Shown: positions 43,590-51,667, counted from the stretch's first letter. The stretch is DNA of 64,000 bases from Aminipila sp032051575 (GCF_032051575.1 NZ_DAMBYD010000004.1:1-64000); one strand, 5' to 3'. The notes: a model not told the origin generated them from the letters alone. Program-made: numbers and translations.

Positions 43590-43710
43590 GATAAAGAAGA
43601 AGTTATCCGCTTCTCACCTTATTGGTTACAGTTAAGCTGATAGGGTTAATAAAACAAATGTAACACTTATGTGTTTTGTGGAGCGGGTATAATATCCGCT
43701 CTATTTTATT
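43590..43710 (+). ncRNA. L20-type ribosomal protein leader with terminator
   Basis: The leader contains the CCGCTTCTCACCTTATTG stretch that is characteristic of Firmicute infC-rpmI-rplT leaders. It ends in a terminator: GAGCGG pairs with CCGCTC across GTATAATAT (43682-43702), followed by TATTTTAT. In B. subtilis, free L20 protein binds such a leader and promotes termination. About 150 further bases lie between this and infC, with a second possible hairpin around GTGTAAAT/CATTTACAC. Confidence 0.75.
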
Positions 43711-43861
43711 ATGAAGGAAATATCAATTTGATGTTTTCATAGTATCAAGAAAAGCACATTGCATGTTGATTGAAATTCAAAATACAAACAATCAGCGTGT
43801 GTAAATAGAAATCTATGATTTCATCATTTACACTTTTCTTATTTGCAGGAGGTGCAAGAAC

Positions 43862-44377
43862 ATTAGCAAGGAAAATCTAATCAACGAAGAAATTCGTGAC
43901 AAGGAATTAAGAGTTATTGACAATGATGGAGCGCAGCTTGGAATTATGAGTCTAGAAGATGCATTAGCATTAGCTAATGAAAAAAAGCTTGACTTAGTTA
44001 GTATTTCACCAAATGCTAAGCCGCCAGTTTGCAAGATTCTTGATTACGGTAAGTATCGTTATGAACTTCAAAAAAGAGAAAAAGAAGCAAAGAAAAAACA
44101 AAAAATCACTTCAGTGAAGGAAATTCGTTTAAGTACGTTTATTGAGGCGCATGATATTCAAGTTAAAGCTAATACTGCTACAAAGTTCTTAAAGGATGGA
44201 GATAGACTAAAGGTTAGCTTAAGATTCAAAGGCAGAGAAAAAGATTATGCAAGTAAGGGTCTCGCTGTTATGAACCAGTTCGCAGAATTAGTAGCCCCTG
44301 TAGGTACAATTGAAAAGAAGCCTGAATTTGAAGGTAGAAGTTTGATTATGATTGTTGCACCTAAAATGGATAAGTAG
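43862..44377 (+). CDS. infC: Translation initiation factor IF-3
   Basis: 171 residues starting with ATT at 43862, preceded by AGGAGGTG. The residues after it (SKENLINEEIRDKELRVID) are the normal IF-3 N terminus, so an ATG at 43946 would remove the first 28 residues. The non-AUG start is a known autoregulatory feature of infC: IF-3 rejects its own start codon. The N-terminal domain, the basic linker (QKREKEAKKKQK) and the C-terminal domain (FKGREKDYASKG and related) are complete. Confidence 0.96.
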   Translation: MSKENLINEEIRDKELRVIDNDGAQLGIMSLEDALALANEKKLDLVSISPNAKPPVCKILDYGKYRYELQKREKEAKKKQKITSVKEIRLSTFIEAHDIQVKANTATKFLKDGDRLKVSLRFKGREKDYASKGLAVMNQFAELVAPVGTIEKKPEFEGRSLIMIVAPKMDK

Positions 44378-44422
44378 ATAGTAGATAACAGGAATAATTT
44401 TTACGTAGGAGGAAATATTACC

Positions 44423-44623
44423 ATGGCTAAAAATAAGATGAAGTCTCATAGAGGCGCAAGCAAGAGATTTAAATTAACAGGTACAGGAAAAGTAAAGAGA
44501 AACAAGGCATTTAAGAGCCATATTCTTACTAAGAAGTGTGCAAAGAGAAAGAGAGGACTAAGAAAGTCAACTCTTCTTCGTAGCGCAGATCACAAGAGAA
44601 TTAAAGCTGTATTAGATAAATAA
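44423..44623 (+). CDS. rpmI: Ribosomal protein bL35
   Basis: 66 residues, standard length. Starts KNKMKSHRGASKRFKLTG, very basic throughout, ends ADHKRIKAVLDK. It is a large-subunit protein encoded between infC and rplT as in most bacteria, with AGGAGG before the ATG. Confidence 0.98.
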   Translation: MAKNKMKSHRGASKRFKLTGTGKVKRNKAFKSHILTKKCAKRKRGLRKSTLLRSADHKRIKAVLDK

Positions 44624-44641
44624 TATTAGGAGGTTTGAATA

Positions 44642-44998
44642 ATGGCAAGAGTAAAAAAGGGCGTTAACGCTCATAAAAGACATAAGAAAATATTAAAATT
44701 AGCAAAGGGTTTCTACGGACAGAAGAGCAAGGTATTCAGAGCTGCTAATCCAGCAGTTATGCGTGCATTACGTTCTGCTTACGTTGGTAGAAAGAATAAG
44801 AAAAGAGAATACAGAAGACTTTGGATCGCTAGAATTAATGCTGGTGCAAGAATGAATGATCTTTCTTACAGCAGATTAATGGATGGTTTAAAGAAGTCAG
44901 GTATTGAAATCAACAGAAAGATGCTTTCTGAAATGGCTATCTACGATTCAGCTGCATTTGCACAGCTATGTGATACTGCAAAGAAGGCAGTAAAATAA
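44642..44998 (+). CDS. rplT: Ribosomal protein bL20
   Basis: 118 residues, standard length. Motifs ARVKKGVNAHKRHKKILK near the start and RLWIARINAGAR in the centre. It is an early assembly protein for 23S rRNA and, in this operon type, the repressor that acts at the leader. AGGAGG lies before the ATG, and a terminator that also carries spoIIGA signals follows. Confidence 0.98.
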   Translation: MARVKKGVNAHKRHKKILKLAKGFYGQKSKVFRAANPAVMRALRSAYVGRKNKKREYRRLWIARINAGARMNDLSYSRLMDGLKKSGIEINRKMLSEMAIYDSAAFAQLCDTAKKAVK

Positions 44999-45010
44999 TT
45001 AAATTTATTA

Positions 45011-45057
45011 TTCGACATTTGAATATGACAATTTTTCCCCCTTGTGAGGTCTATAAT
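45011..45057 (+). promoter_or_regulatory. spoIIGA promoter with Spo0A box
   Basis: TTCGACA (45011-45017) is a perfect Spo0A box (TGTCGAA) in reverse orientation. ATGACA (45025-45030) and perfect TATAAT (45052-45057) are 21 bases apart, close to the unusual long spacer of the B. subtilis spoIIG promoter, which needs Spo0A~P for activation. Confidence 0.7.
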
Positions 45058-45088
45058 CAATTATGATGTAGCTGCAAGGGGGTTTTTT
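45036..45088 (+). terminator. rplT terminator that also holds the spoIIGA ribosome-binding site
   Basis: CCCCCTTG pairs with CAAGGGGG, followed by TTTTTT. The 3' arm AAGGGGG is also the Shine-Dalgarno for the GTG at 45091. Confidence 0.8.
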
Positions 45089-45090
45089 AT

Positions 45091-45918
45091 GTGGAAGTTT
45101 ATGCAGAATACTTATTTGGTGAGAACTTTCTTATGGGTATTCTTATTTTATATTTATCAAGTAAAATAGCCAGTTTAAAGACTAGCAAAAGGAGATTATT
45201 TATAGGGGGCGTACTCTGTGGCTTTTTTTCATTTATAATACTTATCCCCAACATCGGTATGTTGTTAGGAATTTTTATTAAGGTAGTATTTTCTATGCTT
45301 TTAGCTTATATAGCTTTTAATAAAAAAGTTTTTAAAGGAACCATACTTATTTATATAGTTTCGGCATTTATGGGAGGAATGACGATTATATTATTGTACA
45401 TTACTAGAATTAGGGGAATGACCAATAATGCAGTTTTATATATAGGTGATATATCCTATATGAATGTAGTTTTTGGTGCAGTAGTATCATATGTGATTAT
45501 AATGCTATTTTCAAAAATAAATACGGCGAAGCAGCTTAAAGATCGAATCTTTACAGATATTGCAGTAGAAATAGAGGGACATACAGTAACGCACAGAGCT
45601 TTGATTGATTCGGGAAATTTTTTAAAAGATCCTTTAACAGGAAGAGCTGTAGCAGTAATAAGCAAATCAGCAGCTGCAAAATTAAAAAGTATAGAAGATA
45701 TTGATTTTAATAGAAGATATTGTTTAATTCCATATAACAGTATTGGTATTAAAAATGGTATTTTGGAGGGGTATAGAGTGGATAATGCATATGTGAACGG
45801 CAGATCGCTGGGGAGTATTATAGTAGCTGTATATGATACAGAATTTTGTAAACTAGGGGAAGAAGAGGAATATCAAATGCTATTAAGTAAAGACTTTTTA
45901 ATGGGAGGGGTAGCGTAA
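45091..45918 (+). CDS. spoIIGA: Sigma-E processing peptidase SpoIIGA
   Basis: 275 residues, GTG start with AAGGGGG upstream. Five N-terminal hydrophobic segments (residues 1 to ~145) are followed by an aspartic-protease domain with the catalytic LIDSGNFLKDP near residue 172. It converts pro-sigma-E to active sigma-E in the mother cell after asymmetric division. The stop codon overlaps the sigE start (TAATG), the conserved arrangement in spore formers. The C-terminal end is a little shorter than in Bacillus but contains YDTEF and LLSKDFLMGG. Confidence 0.93.
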   Translation: MEVYAEYLFGENFLMGILILYLSSKIASLKTSKRRLFIGGVLCGFFSFIILIPNIGMLLGIFIKVVFSMLLAYIAFNKKVFKGTILIYIVSAFMGGMTIILLYITRIRGMTNNAVLYIGDISYMNVVFGAVVSYVIIMLFSKINTAKQLKDRIFTDIAVEIEGHTVTHRALIDSGNFLKDPLTGRAVAVISKSAAAKLKSIEDIDFNRRYCLIPYNSIGIKNGILEGYRVDNAYVNGRSLGSIIVAVYDTEFCKLGEEEEYQMLLSKDFLMGGVA

Positions 45919-46643
45919 TGAGCTGGAATATAAAGCAATGGGTATTAGAACAAATTTCTAGAATTTTTAAATGGGTAAAATCTGGAGAAACAGATGAAAT
46001 TTTCTATATTGGAGGAAGTGAGGTATTACCACCACCACTAAATAGTGATGAAGAAAAACACTTACTTGAAGAATTTTCTAAAGGAAGTCACGATGCCAGG
46101 GCAATCCTTATAGAAAGAAATTTAAGACTGGTAGTTTACATAGCCAAGAAATTTGAAGGTTCTAAAATAAATATTGAAGATTTAATTTCAATCGGCACCA
46201 TTGGACTTATAAAAGCAGTAAATACTTTTAACTCAGATAAGAATATAAAATTAGCTACATATGCTTCAAGATGTATCGAAAATGAAATACTCATGTATAT
46301 AAGACGAAATAATAAAACTAAAAGTGAGGTGTCTTTTGATGAACCATTGAATGTAGATTGGGATGGGAATGAACTCCTCCTATCAGATATTTTAGGAACA
46401 GAAAATGATGTGGTATATGGACATATAGAAGAAGAAGTTAACCGCAAGCTTTTAATATACGCATTAAAGAAACTGAATAATAGAGAAAAGCAGATAATGG
46501 AAATGAGATTTGGGCTTATAAGCGGTAGAGAAATGACTCAAAAAGAGGTGGCAGATAAAATGGGTATTTCTCAGTCCTATATATCCAGACTTGAAAAAAA
46601 GATTATTAACAGATTAAGACGAGAGATTAAAAAATTAGGATAA
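45918..46643 (+). CDS. sigE: Sporulation sigma factor sigma-E
   Basis: 241 residues. An N-terminal pro-sequence (about 28-30 residues, before YIGGSEVLPPPL) precedes sigma region 2 (ARAILIERNLRLVVYIAKKF, EDLISIGTIGLIKAVNTF), region 3, and a region 4 helix-turn-helix (TQKEVADKMGISQSYISRLEKKI). It is made as an inactive precursor and cleaved by the SpoIIGA product encoded just upstream. Its presence shows a sporulation-capable genome. Confidence 0.96.
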   Translation: MSWNIKQWVLEQISRIFKWVKSGETDEIFYIGGSEVLPPPLNSDEEKHLLEEFSKGSHDARAILIERNLRLVVYIAKKFEGSKINIEDLISIGTIGLIKAVNTFNSDKNIKLATYASRCIENEILMYIRRNNKTKSEVSFDEPLNVDWDGNELLLSDILGTENDVVYGHIEEEVNRKLLIYALKKLNNREKQIMEMRFGLISGREMTQKEVADKMGISQSYISRLEKKIINRLRREIKKLG

Positions 46644-46645
46644 TA

Positions 46646-46675
46646 AAAGGCAGGCTGTGTATAACGCCTGCCTTA
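46646..46675. terminator. Terminator between sigE and the ANTAR gene
   Basis: AAGGCAGGC pairs with GCCTGCCTT across a 10-base loop, with a T-rich tail on plus (ATTTATTTTT). Confidence 0.8.
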
Positions 46676-46682
46676 TTTATTT

Positions 46683-47252
46683 TTAGTGTTCATACATCTT
46701 AAGAATTTTTTCTGCAATCTTTTTCTTAGACATACGTCTTTCCATGGCTTGCTGTTCAATATATTTGTGAGCTTGATTTTCAGTCATATTCAGATATTGG
46801 ATTAAAACCCACTTTGCCCTGTTTACAAGTTTGATTTGAGCAATTTCATCCTGTAGCTTGACATTCTCTTCGTTTAAGGTAAGAACTCTGTTTTTAGAGA
46901 GTTCAGCAAATTTTATTGCTTGATTAAGTACAACTTTTAAAATCGGTTTATTTATAACAATTATTCCATATCTCTCTAGTCGTTCAGAGAGAGCATCTAT
47001 TTCTTTACTTTTTAAAAGTGCTATAACTCCTGCAGAGGTGCTTTGCGCACAGTATATAGAGAAAGAAGCATCAGTATTGGAATCTAATGGATAATTTACT
47101 ATAATTAAATCAAAGGTAGTTTCAGACAGTTTCAGCTTTCCAGATTCAACACTATCTGCAAGTTCTACGTTTCGGTTTAAATCGTTTTCTAAATATTGTA
47201 AAAGAGCATCTTTACTCTTTGTGTTTCTTGTAACAAGTAATATTTTCTGCAA
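46683..47252 (-). CDS. ANTAR domain antiterminator with receiver-like N terminus
   Basis: 189 residues from TTG 47252, chosen because AAAGGTGG is eight bases upstream; GTG codons at 47264/47261 overlap that site. The N-terminal part resembles a receiver domain (KILLVTRNTKSKDALL; NKPI near residue 100), but the usual phosphoacceptor region reads IIVNYPLDS, without the expected acidic residue before the proline-containing loop. A coiled segment follows, then the ANTAR three-helix domain (RAKWVLIQYLNMTENQAHKYIEQQ). ANTAR proteins bind hexaloop hairpins in RNA leaders and prevent termination. It is next to glnN and amtB, whose leaders carry such hairpins. Confidence 0.88.
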   Translation of the reverse strand: MQKILLVTRNTKSKDALLQYLENDLNRNVELADSVESGKLKLSETTFDLIIVNYPLDSNTDASFSIYCAQSTSAGVIALLKSKEIDALSERLERYGIIVINKPILKVVLNQAIKFAELSKNRVLTLNEENVKLQDEIAQIKLVNRAKWVLIQYLNMTENQAHKYIEQQAMERRMSKKKIAEKILKMYEH

Positions 47253-47292
47253 TACTGTCACCACCTTTCAAATAGTAGTTTTGGAAAAAAAC

Positions 47293-47321
47293 ATTTTAGC
47301 ATACATTTTAAATTTCAGCAA
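47293..47321 (-). promoter_or_regulatory. Promoter of the ANTAR gene
   Basis: Minus strand TTGCTG (47321-47316), 17 bases, TAAAAT (47298-47293). Confidence 0.6.
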
Positions 47322-47341
47322 TTAAATTTCAGGATTAAATG

Positions 47342-47372
47342 AAAAAACCTATGCATCAGCATAGATTTTTTC
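47342..47372. terminator. Terminator after glnN
   Basis: AAAAAACCTATGC pairs with GCATAGATTTTTT across a 4-base loop (one wobble), with T-runs in both directions. It separates glnN from the ANTAR gene. Confidence 0.85.
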
Positions 47373-47403
47373 ACTCTTCTTTCCTTATAAGTTGAGTTAT
47401 ATA

Positions 47404-49488
47404 TTAAGTAAAGAGAAGCGAACCATAAGTTGGCATAGGCCAATATTTTGCTGCTGTGCTTGTCTCCAGTTCATCTGCTATAGCACGTAATTCATTCATA
47501 GCAGGAAGCACTTTTTCACAGAAATAGTTAGCAGCATCACTCGTTTTTTCAATTGTATTTACTTCAAGTAAGTACTGATCAAGTGCACCAGCTTTTGAAT
47601 ATAAGCAATCACATGCAGATGATAAATTAACAATCAGATTCTTTTCCATTTCGCAAGGGAAATTCTCTGAAATAGATTTTTTACTCATTACAACATCAGA
47701 TAAATCCTTTACGTAAGTGGATACTGCAGGTAGAATATCTTTATTTATCATATCTAACATAGTAAGTGCTTCGATATTAATTAATTTACAATATTCTTCG
47801 AATAAAATTTCTTGCCTTGCAGTTGTCTCAATTTCAGTAAAGATGTGCTGCCTTTTAAATAAATCAAGATTCTTTTTATCGGTAAAATGGGGAAATGCCT
47901 CAACTGCTGATTTTAAGTTTAAGAGACCTCGATTTTCTGCCTCTTTAACCCATTCTTCAGAATAGTTATTACCGTTAAAAACAATTCGTTTATGTTTCTT
48001 ATATATATCCTTAATCAGATTTAGTGCATCTGCTTTTACATCAGAAGATTCTTCAAGCTTGTCAGCGATTTCCATTAAGGCATCTGCTACAATAGTATTT
48101 AACATATAAGAAGGACATGCAACTGAAGTAGTTGAGCCAGGCATACGGAATTCAAACCGGCTGCCAGTAAATGCAAACGGAGAAGTTCTGTTTCTATCTG
48201 TAGTGTCCTTTTTAAAATCAGGAAGAACTTGAACGCCGATGCCCATTTTTCTATCTCTTACAGGTACTTCGGATTTTCCTTCAGCAATTGCATCCAGTAC
48301 TTCTTTTAAATCATCCCCAAGGAACATAGAAATAATAGCTGGAGGTGCTTCGTTACCGCCAAGGCGATGATCGTTACTTGGACTGGCAACAGAAATTCTA
48401 AGTAAATCCTGATATTCATCTACAGCTTTAATTACTGCACTTAAGAATAATAAAAATTGTGTGTTTTCAATAGGTGTTTTGCCAGGTTTTAATAGATTCT
48501 CTCCTGTATCTGTAGCAAGTGACCAGTTAATATGTTTACCACTTCCATTAATTCCTGCAAATGGCTTTTCATGTAATAAACAAACTAGACCATGCTTACT
48601 TGCAATTTTTTTCATCATTTCCATTGTTAGTTGATTATGGTCGGCTGCAACATTTGAACTAGAAAATATAGGTGCAAGTTCATGCTGAGCAGGAGCTACT
48701 TCATTATGCTCTGTATTTGCAAGAACACCCAGTTTCCAAAGTTCTTCATCAAGTTCTGCCATAAAATCATTAACTTTTGGCTTTATAGCTCCAAAATAAT
48801 GATCTTCCAGCTCTTGCCTTTTTGGGGGTTTTGCACCAAGCAATGTTCTGCCACAATATATTAAATCTTTACGCTTTTCATAAAGTTCTTTTGAAACAAG
48901 GAAATATTCTTGCTCAGGACCTACAGTAGTTATGACCTTTTTCACACTATTGCCAAGGAGTTCAAGTAGTCTTATTGACTGCTTTTCAATGGCTTCCATT
49001 GAACGAAGCAGTGGAGTTTTTTTATCTAAAGCTTCTCCTCCATAGGAACAGAATGCAGTTGGAATGCAAAGTGTATTTTCTTTAATAAATGCATATGAAC
49101 TTGGGTCCCAGTTAGTATAACCTCTTGCTTCAAAAGTAGCCCTAATACCACCTGAAGGGAAACTGGATGCATCAGGTTCTCCCTTTATTAACTCTTTTCC
49201 TGAAAAATTCATAAAAATGCCGCCACCTTCTGTAGGTGAAATAAAGCTGTCATGCTTTTCAGCTGTTATACCTGTCATTGGCTGAAACCAATGAGTGAAA
49301 TGTGTTGCCCCATGTTCCAGAGCCCAATCCTTCATAGCACTTGCAATAACATTAGCAGTTTCCATGGACAAAGGCGTGCCCTTATCTATATGAGATTGAA
49401 GAGCTTTATAAGTATCTTTTGGTAATTTTTCTCTCATAATGGCATCGTTGAAGACCAAGCTGCCAAAGATTTTTGAAATCTTGTTCAT
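47404..49488 (-). CDS. glnN: Type III glutamine synthetase (GlnN)
   Basis: 694 residues from ATG 49488, which has AAGGAGGAT eight bases upstream; the open frame reaches 49518 but that start lies before the ribosome-binding site. The length and motifs are those of the type III (GSIII) enzymes: THFTHWFQPMTG near residue 80, EKHDSFISP, VGPEQEYFLV, EVAPAQHELAPIF, HEKPFAGINGSGKHINWSL and NDHRLGGNEAPPAI. It makes glutamine from glutamate, ammonia and ATP. It has its own promoter and a leader with a terminator that can compete with a hexaloop hairpin. With AmtB-PII and GltBD it forms the ammonia-assimilation set. Confidence 0.97.
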   Translation of the reverse strand: MNKISKIFGSLVFNDAIMREKLPKDTYKALQSHIDKGTPLSMETANVIASAMKDWALEHGATHFTHWFQPMTGITAEKHDSFISPTEGGGIFMNFSGKELIKGEPDASSFPSGGIRATFEARGYTNWDPSSYAFIKENTLCIPTAFCSYGGEALDKKTPLLRSMEAIEKQSIRLLELLGNSVKKVITTVGPEQEYFLVSKELYEKRKDLIYCGRTLLGAKPPKRQELEDHYFGAIKPKVNDFMAELDEELWKLGVLANTEHNEVAPAQHELAPIFSSSNVAADHNQLTMEMMKKIASKHGLVCLLHEKPFAGINGSGKHINWSLATDTGENLLKPGKTPIENTQFLLFLSAVIKAVDEYQDLLRISVASPSNDHRLGGNEAPPAIISMFLGDDLKEVLDAIAEGKSEVPVRDRKMGIGVQVLPDFKKDTTDRNRTSPFAFTGSRFEFRMPGSTTSVACPSYMLNTIVADALMEIADKLEESSDVKADALNLIKDIYKKHKRIVFNGNNYSEEWVKEAENRGLLNLKSAVEAFPHFTDKKNLDLFKRQHIFTEIETTARQEILFEEYCKLINIEALTMLDMINKDILPAVSTYVKDLSDVVMSKKSISENFPCEMEKNLIVNLSSACDCLYSKAGALDQYLLEVNTIEKTSDAANYFCEKVLPAMNELRAIADELETSTAAKYWPMPTYGSLLFT

Positions 49489-49527
49489 ATGAATATCCTC
49501 CTTTATCTTCATCATCAAAGTTTATAA

Positions 49528-49566
49528 AAAAAGGCACTACGAGTAATAACTCATAGCGCCTTTGCT
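49528..49566 (-). promoter_or_regulatory. glnN leader: hexaloop hairpin and overlapping terminator
   Basis: On the minus strand the leader reads TAGC-AAAGGC-GCTA (49567-49554), a 4-base stem with hexaloop AAAGGC (A at loop position 1, G at position 4, as in ANTAR targets). The same AAAGGCGCTATGAG is the 5' arm of a terminator that pairs with CTCGTAGTGCCTTT and is followed by seven T. The two folds exclude each other, so protein binding to the hexaloop would favour read-through. Confidence 0.65.
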
Positions 49567-49579
49567 AATCAATGAGGTG

Positions 49580-49608
49580 AGTATACTAAAAAAATTAATA
49601 CATGTCAA
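49580..49608 (-). promoter_or_regulatory. glnN promoter
   Basis: Minus strand perfect TTGACA (49608-49603), 17 bases, TATACT (49585-49580). Transcription would start only a few bases before the hexaloop hairpin. The amtB promoter has the same boxes and spacing. Confidence 0.85.
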
Positions 49609-49655
49609 TAACTTTTTTGATTTATTTTTGTAAATAATTACAAAAGCAAGAAACC

Positions 49656-51377
49656 TTATAGTAATTCTAAATCAGATTCATCCTGCAACGCCTCATAGCC
49701 CTGTTCTCCAGTTCTGATTTTTATAACGTTTTCTACATCATAAACAAATATTTTTCCATCACCAATATAACCGGTATGTAATATACGTTTTGCAGTTGAT
49801 ATAACTAATTCTGGTGATATTTTGCTGACAACTATATCAACCTGGATCTTTGGAAGAAGATTCATAGTCATAGGTATACCACGATAATATTGATTCTTGC
49901 CTTTTTGTATGCCGCAGCCTAAAACCTGAGTAACAGTCATACCAGTAACACCAATTTCATTCATTGCATACTTAAGCTCTTCAAATTTTGTCTGATTCAT
50001 AATAATAGTCAGCTTAGTTAGTTTAACTGTTGAAATAATCTTATTGTTACGAATTGAATCATCTGAAGTGTAAGTAACAGGTGTCATATCAGTTTCAGAA
50101 GCTGAAATTCCCATAAGATTACTGTCAATCATTCCTAAGTAGTTTGTTGATGGCATAAAATCGGCGTACCCGTTTACAAGTCCGTGCTCGTGGATATCTA
50201 ATCCTTCAATTTCTTCTTCTCTGGATACACGAAGACCTATTGTATGCTTTATAGCAAAGAATATTATGGTCATAGTTATTACTACCCAGATTAGAACGGC
50301 TCCAACTCCAATGGACTGTATAACTAATAGTGAACCTCCACCACCATAAAGGAGCCCGCCATTGGTTGAAAAAACACCAACTAATAGTGTCCCTAAGCAT
50401 CCACATACGCCGTGTACACCAATAGCACCTACAGGATCATCAATTTTTAAACTTTTATCAATAAAAGTTATAGCTAAAACTACTACAAGTCCTGCAATAA
50501 ATCCAATTGCTGCAGAACCAGCAGGAGTTACGGTATCACATCCAGCGGTGATTGCAACTAACCCAGCTAAAGATCCGTTAAGAGTCATGGAAATATCAGG
50601 CTTTTTATATACTATCCAAGTTAAAATCATAACAGTTGTAGTTGATACTGCAGCTGCTAAATTGGTTGTAACGAAAATAGAAGAAGTTGAAACAATAGCA
50701 TCATCACCTGTAAAGCATACAGTTGAACCACCGTTAAAACCAAACCATCCAAACCAAAGAATAAATACACCTAAGGCTGCCAGAGTAATGCTGTGGCCAG
50801 GAATTGCATTTGCTTTCCCCTCGTTTGTATATTTTCCAATTCTTGGTCCAAGAATTAGTGCACCAATTAAAGCAGCTACACCACCTACCATATGAACAAC
50901 TGTTGAACCAGCAAAATCATGGAAACCTAAATCGGATAACCAGCCTCCACCCCAAATCCAATGACCTGATACGGGGTAAATAGCTGCACTTATAATCAGG
51001 CTATAGATACAGTATGCTGAAAATTTAGTACGTTCTGCCATGGCACCAGATACTATAGTTGCAGCTGTAGCGCAAAATACAGTTTGGAAAATAACAAATG
51101 CAGCTGTAGGGAAAGAGGAATCATAATTTCCCTGTATAAATAAATCTAATCCTCCCCAAAATTTATTTAACCCTCCAAACATAATACCAAATCCAATTAT
51201 CCAAAATACTATGGACCCTAGAGCAAAGTCCATAAGATTTTTCATGATAATGTTACCTGCATTCTTGGCTCTGGTAAGACCTGCTTCTACCATGGCAAAA
51301 CCAGCTTGCATAAAATATACTAATGCAGCAGCTATTAGTACCCACATTGTGTCAAATGATGAAAACATATAAAACAC
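49656..51377 (-). CDS. Ammonium transporter fused to a PII signalling domain
   Basis: 573 residues. Residues 1 to about 410 are an Amt channel with eleven membrane segments (ALVYFMQAGFAMVEAGLTRAKNAGN and, later, FHDFAGSTVVHMVGG; IGVHGVCGCLGTLLVG). A linker leads to a PII domain from about residue 450: KLTIIMNQTKFEELKYAMNE, a T-loop with GIQKGKNQYYRGIP, and KRILHTGYIGDGKIFVYDV. PII normally is a separate protein that blocks the channel when nitrogen is sufficient; here it is covalently attached. AGGAGGTG precedes the ATG. Its leader resembles the one of glnN. Confidence 0.94.
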   Translation of the reverse strand: MFYMFSSFDTMWVLIAAALVYFMQAGFAMVEAGLTRAKNAGNIIMKNLMDFALGSIVFWIIGFGIMFGGLNKFWGGLDLFIQGNYDSSFPTAAFVIFQTVFCATAATIVSGAMAERTKFSAYCIYSLIISAAIYPVSGHWIWGGGWLSDLGFHDFAGSTVVHMVGGVAALIGALILGPRIGKYTNEGKANAIPGHSITLAALGVFILWFGWFGFNGGSTVCFTGDDAIVSTSSIFVTTNLAAAVSTTTVMILTWIVYKKPDISMTLNGSLAGLVAITAGCDTVTPAGSAAIGFIAGLVVVLAITFIDKSLKIDDPVGAIGVHGVCGCLGTLLVGVFSTNGGLLYGGGGSLLVIQSIGVGAVLIWVVITMTIIFFAIKHTIGLRVSREEEIEGLDIHEHGLVNGYADFMPSTNYLGMIDSNLMGISASETDMTPVTYTSDDSIRNNKIISTVKLTKLTIIMNQTKFEELKYAMNEIGVTGMTVTQVLGCGIQKGKNQYYRGIPMTMNLLPKIQVDIVVSKISPELVISTAKRILHTGYIGDGKIFVYDVENVIKIRTGEQGYEALQDESDLELL

Positions 51378-51413
51378 CTCCTATTTCATCTTGAAAATTT
51401 TATTTATATATAC

Positions 51414-51450
51414 AAAAGGCGCTGCGGGAAAAAACCGCAGCGCCTTTGCT
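51414..51450 (-). promoter_or_regulatory. amtB leader: hexaloop hairpin and overlapping terminator
   Basis: On the minus strand AGC-AAAGGC-GCT (51450-51439) repeats exactly the 12 bases found in the glnN leader. AAAGGCGCTGCGG then pairs with CCGCAGCGCCTTT as a long terminator-like stem with a short T tail (TTTTGTATAT). As in glnN, the hexaloop hairpin and the long stem are mutually exclusive. Confidence 0.65.
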
Positions 51451-51459
51451 TAATTCCGA

Positions 51460-51488
51460 AGTATACCCAGTAAAGTTACAAATGTCAA
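51460..51488 (-). promoter_or_regulatory. amtB promoter
   Basis: Minus strand perfect TTGACA (51488-51483), 17 bases, TATACT (51465-51460), the same as in the glnN promoter. Confidence 0.85.
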
Positions 51489-51528
51489 GCATAAAAATAT
51501 CGCAATTTGTTTTGCAAAACAAAAAGTC

Positions 51529-51557
51529 TTGACTAAATTGGTTGTAGGGTATAAAAT
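51529..51557 (+). promoter_or_regulatory. gltB promoter
   Basis: TTGACT (51529-51534), 17 bases, TAAAAT (51552-51557), divergent from the amtB promoter with about 40 bases between the -35 boxes. The leader contains a TTGTCTG/CAGACAA hairpin (51576-51599) without a T-run. Confidence 0.65.
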
Positions 51558-51667
51558 ATCAAAGTGTTTTAAGAATTGTCTGAAAATTAAACAGACAAAG
51601 AATTAATGCAAAATTGTATATATATTTATAAAAAATAATAATATGCAAACAAGGAAGGGCGGTAACT

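Noticed and set aside
49541..49552. GAG-TTATTA-CTC as a second ANTAR hexaloop in the glnN leader
   Set aside because: It lacks A at loop position 1 and G at position 4, and is better explained as the tip of the terminator.
50362..50895. 177-codon open frame antisense to the AmtB-PII gene
   Set aside because: It is a shadow of a long conserved coding region; composition (Pro/Thr/Ala-rich) reflects the complementary codons, and no ribosome-binding site was seen.
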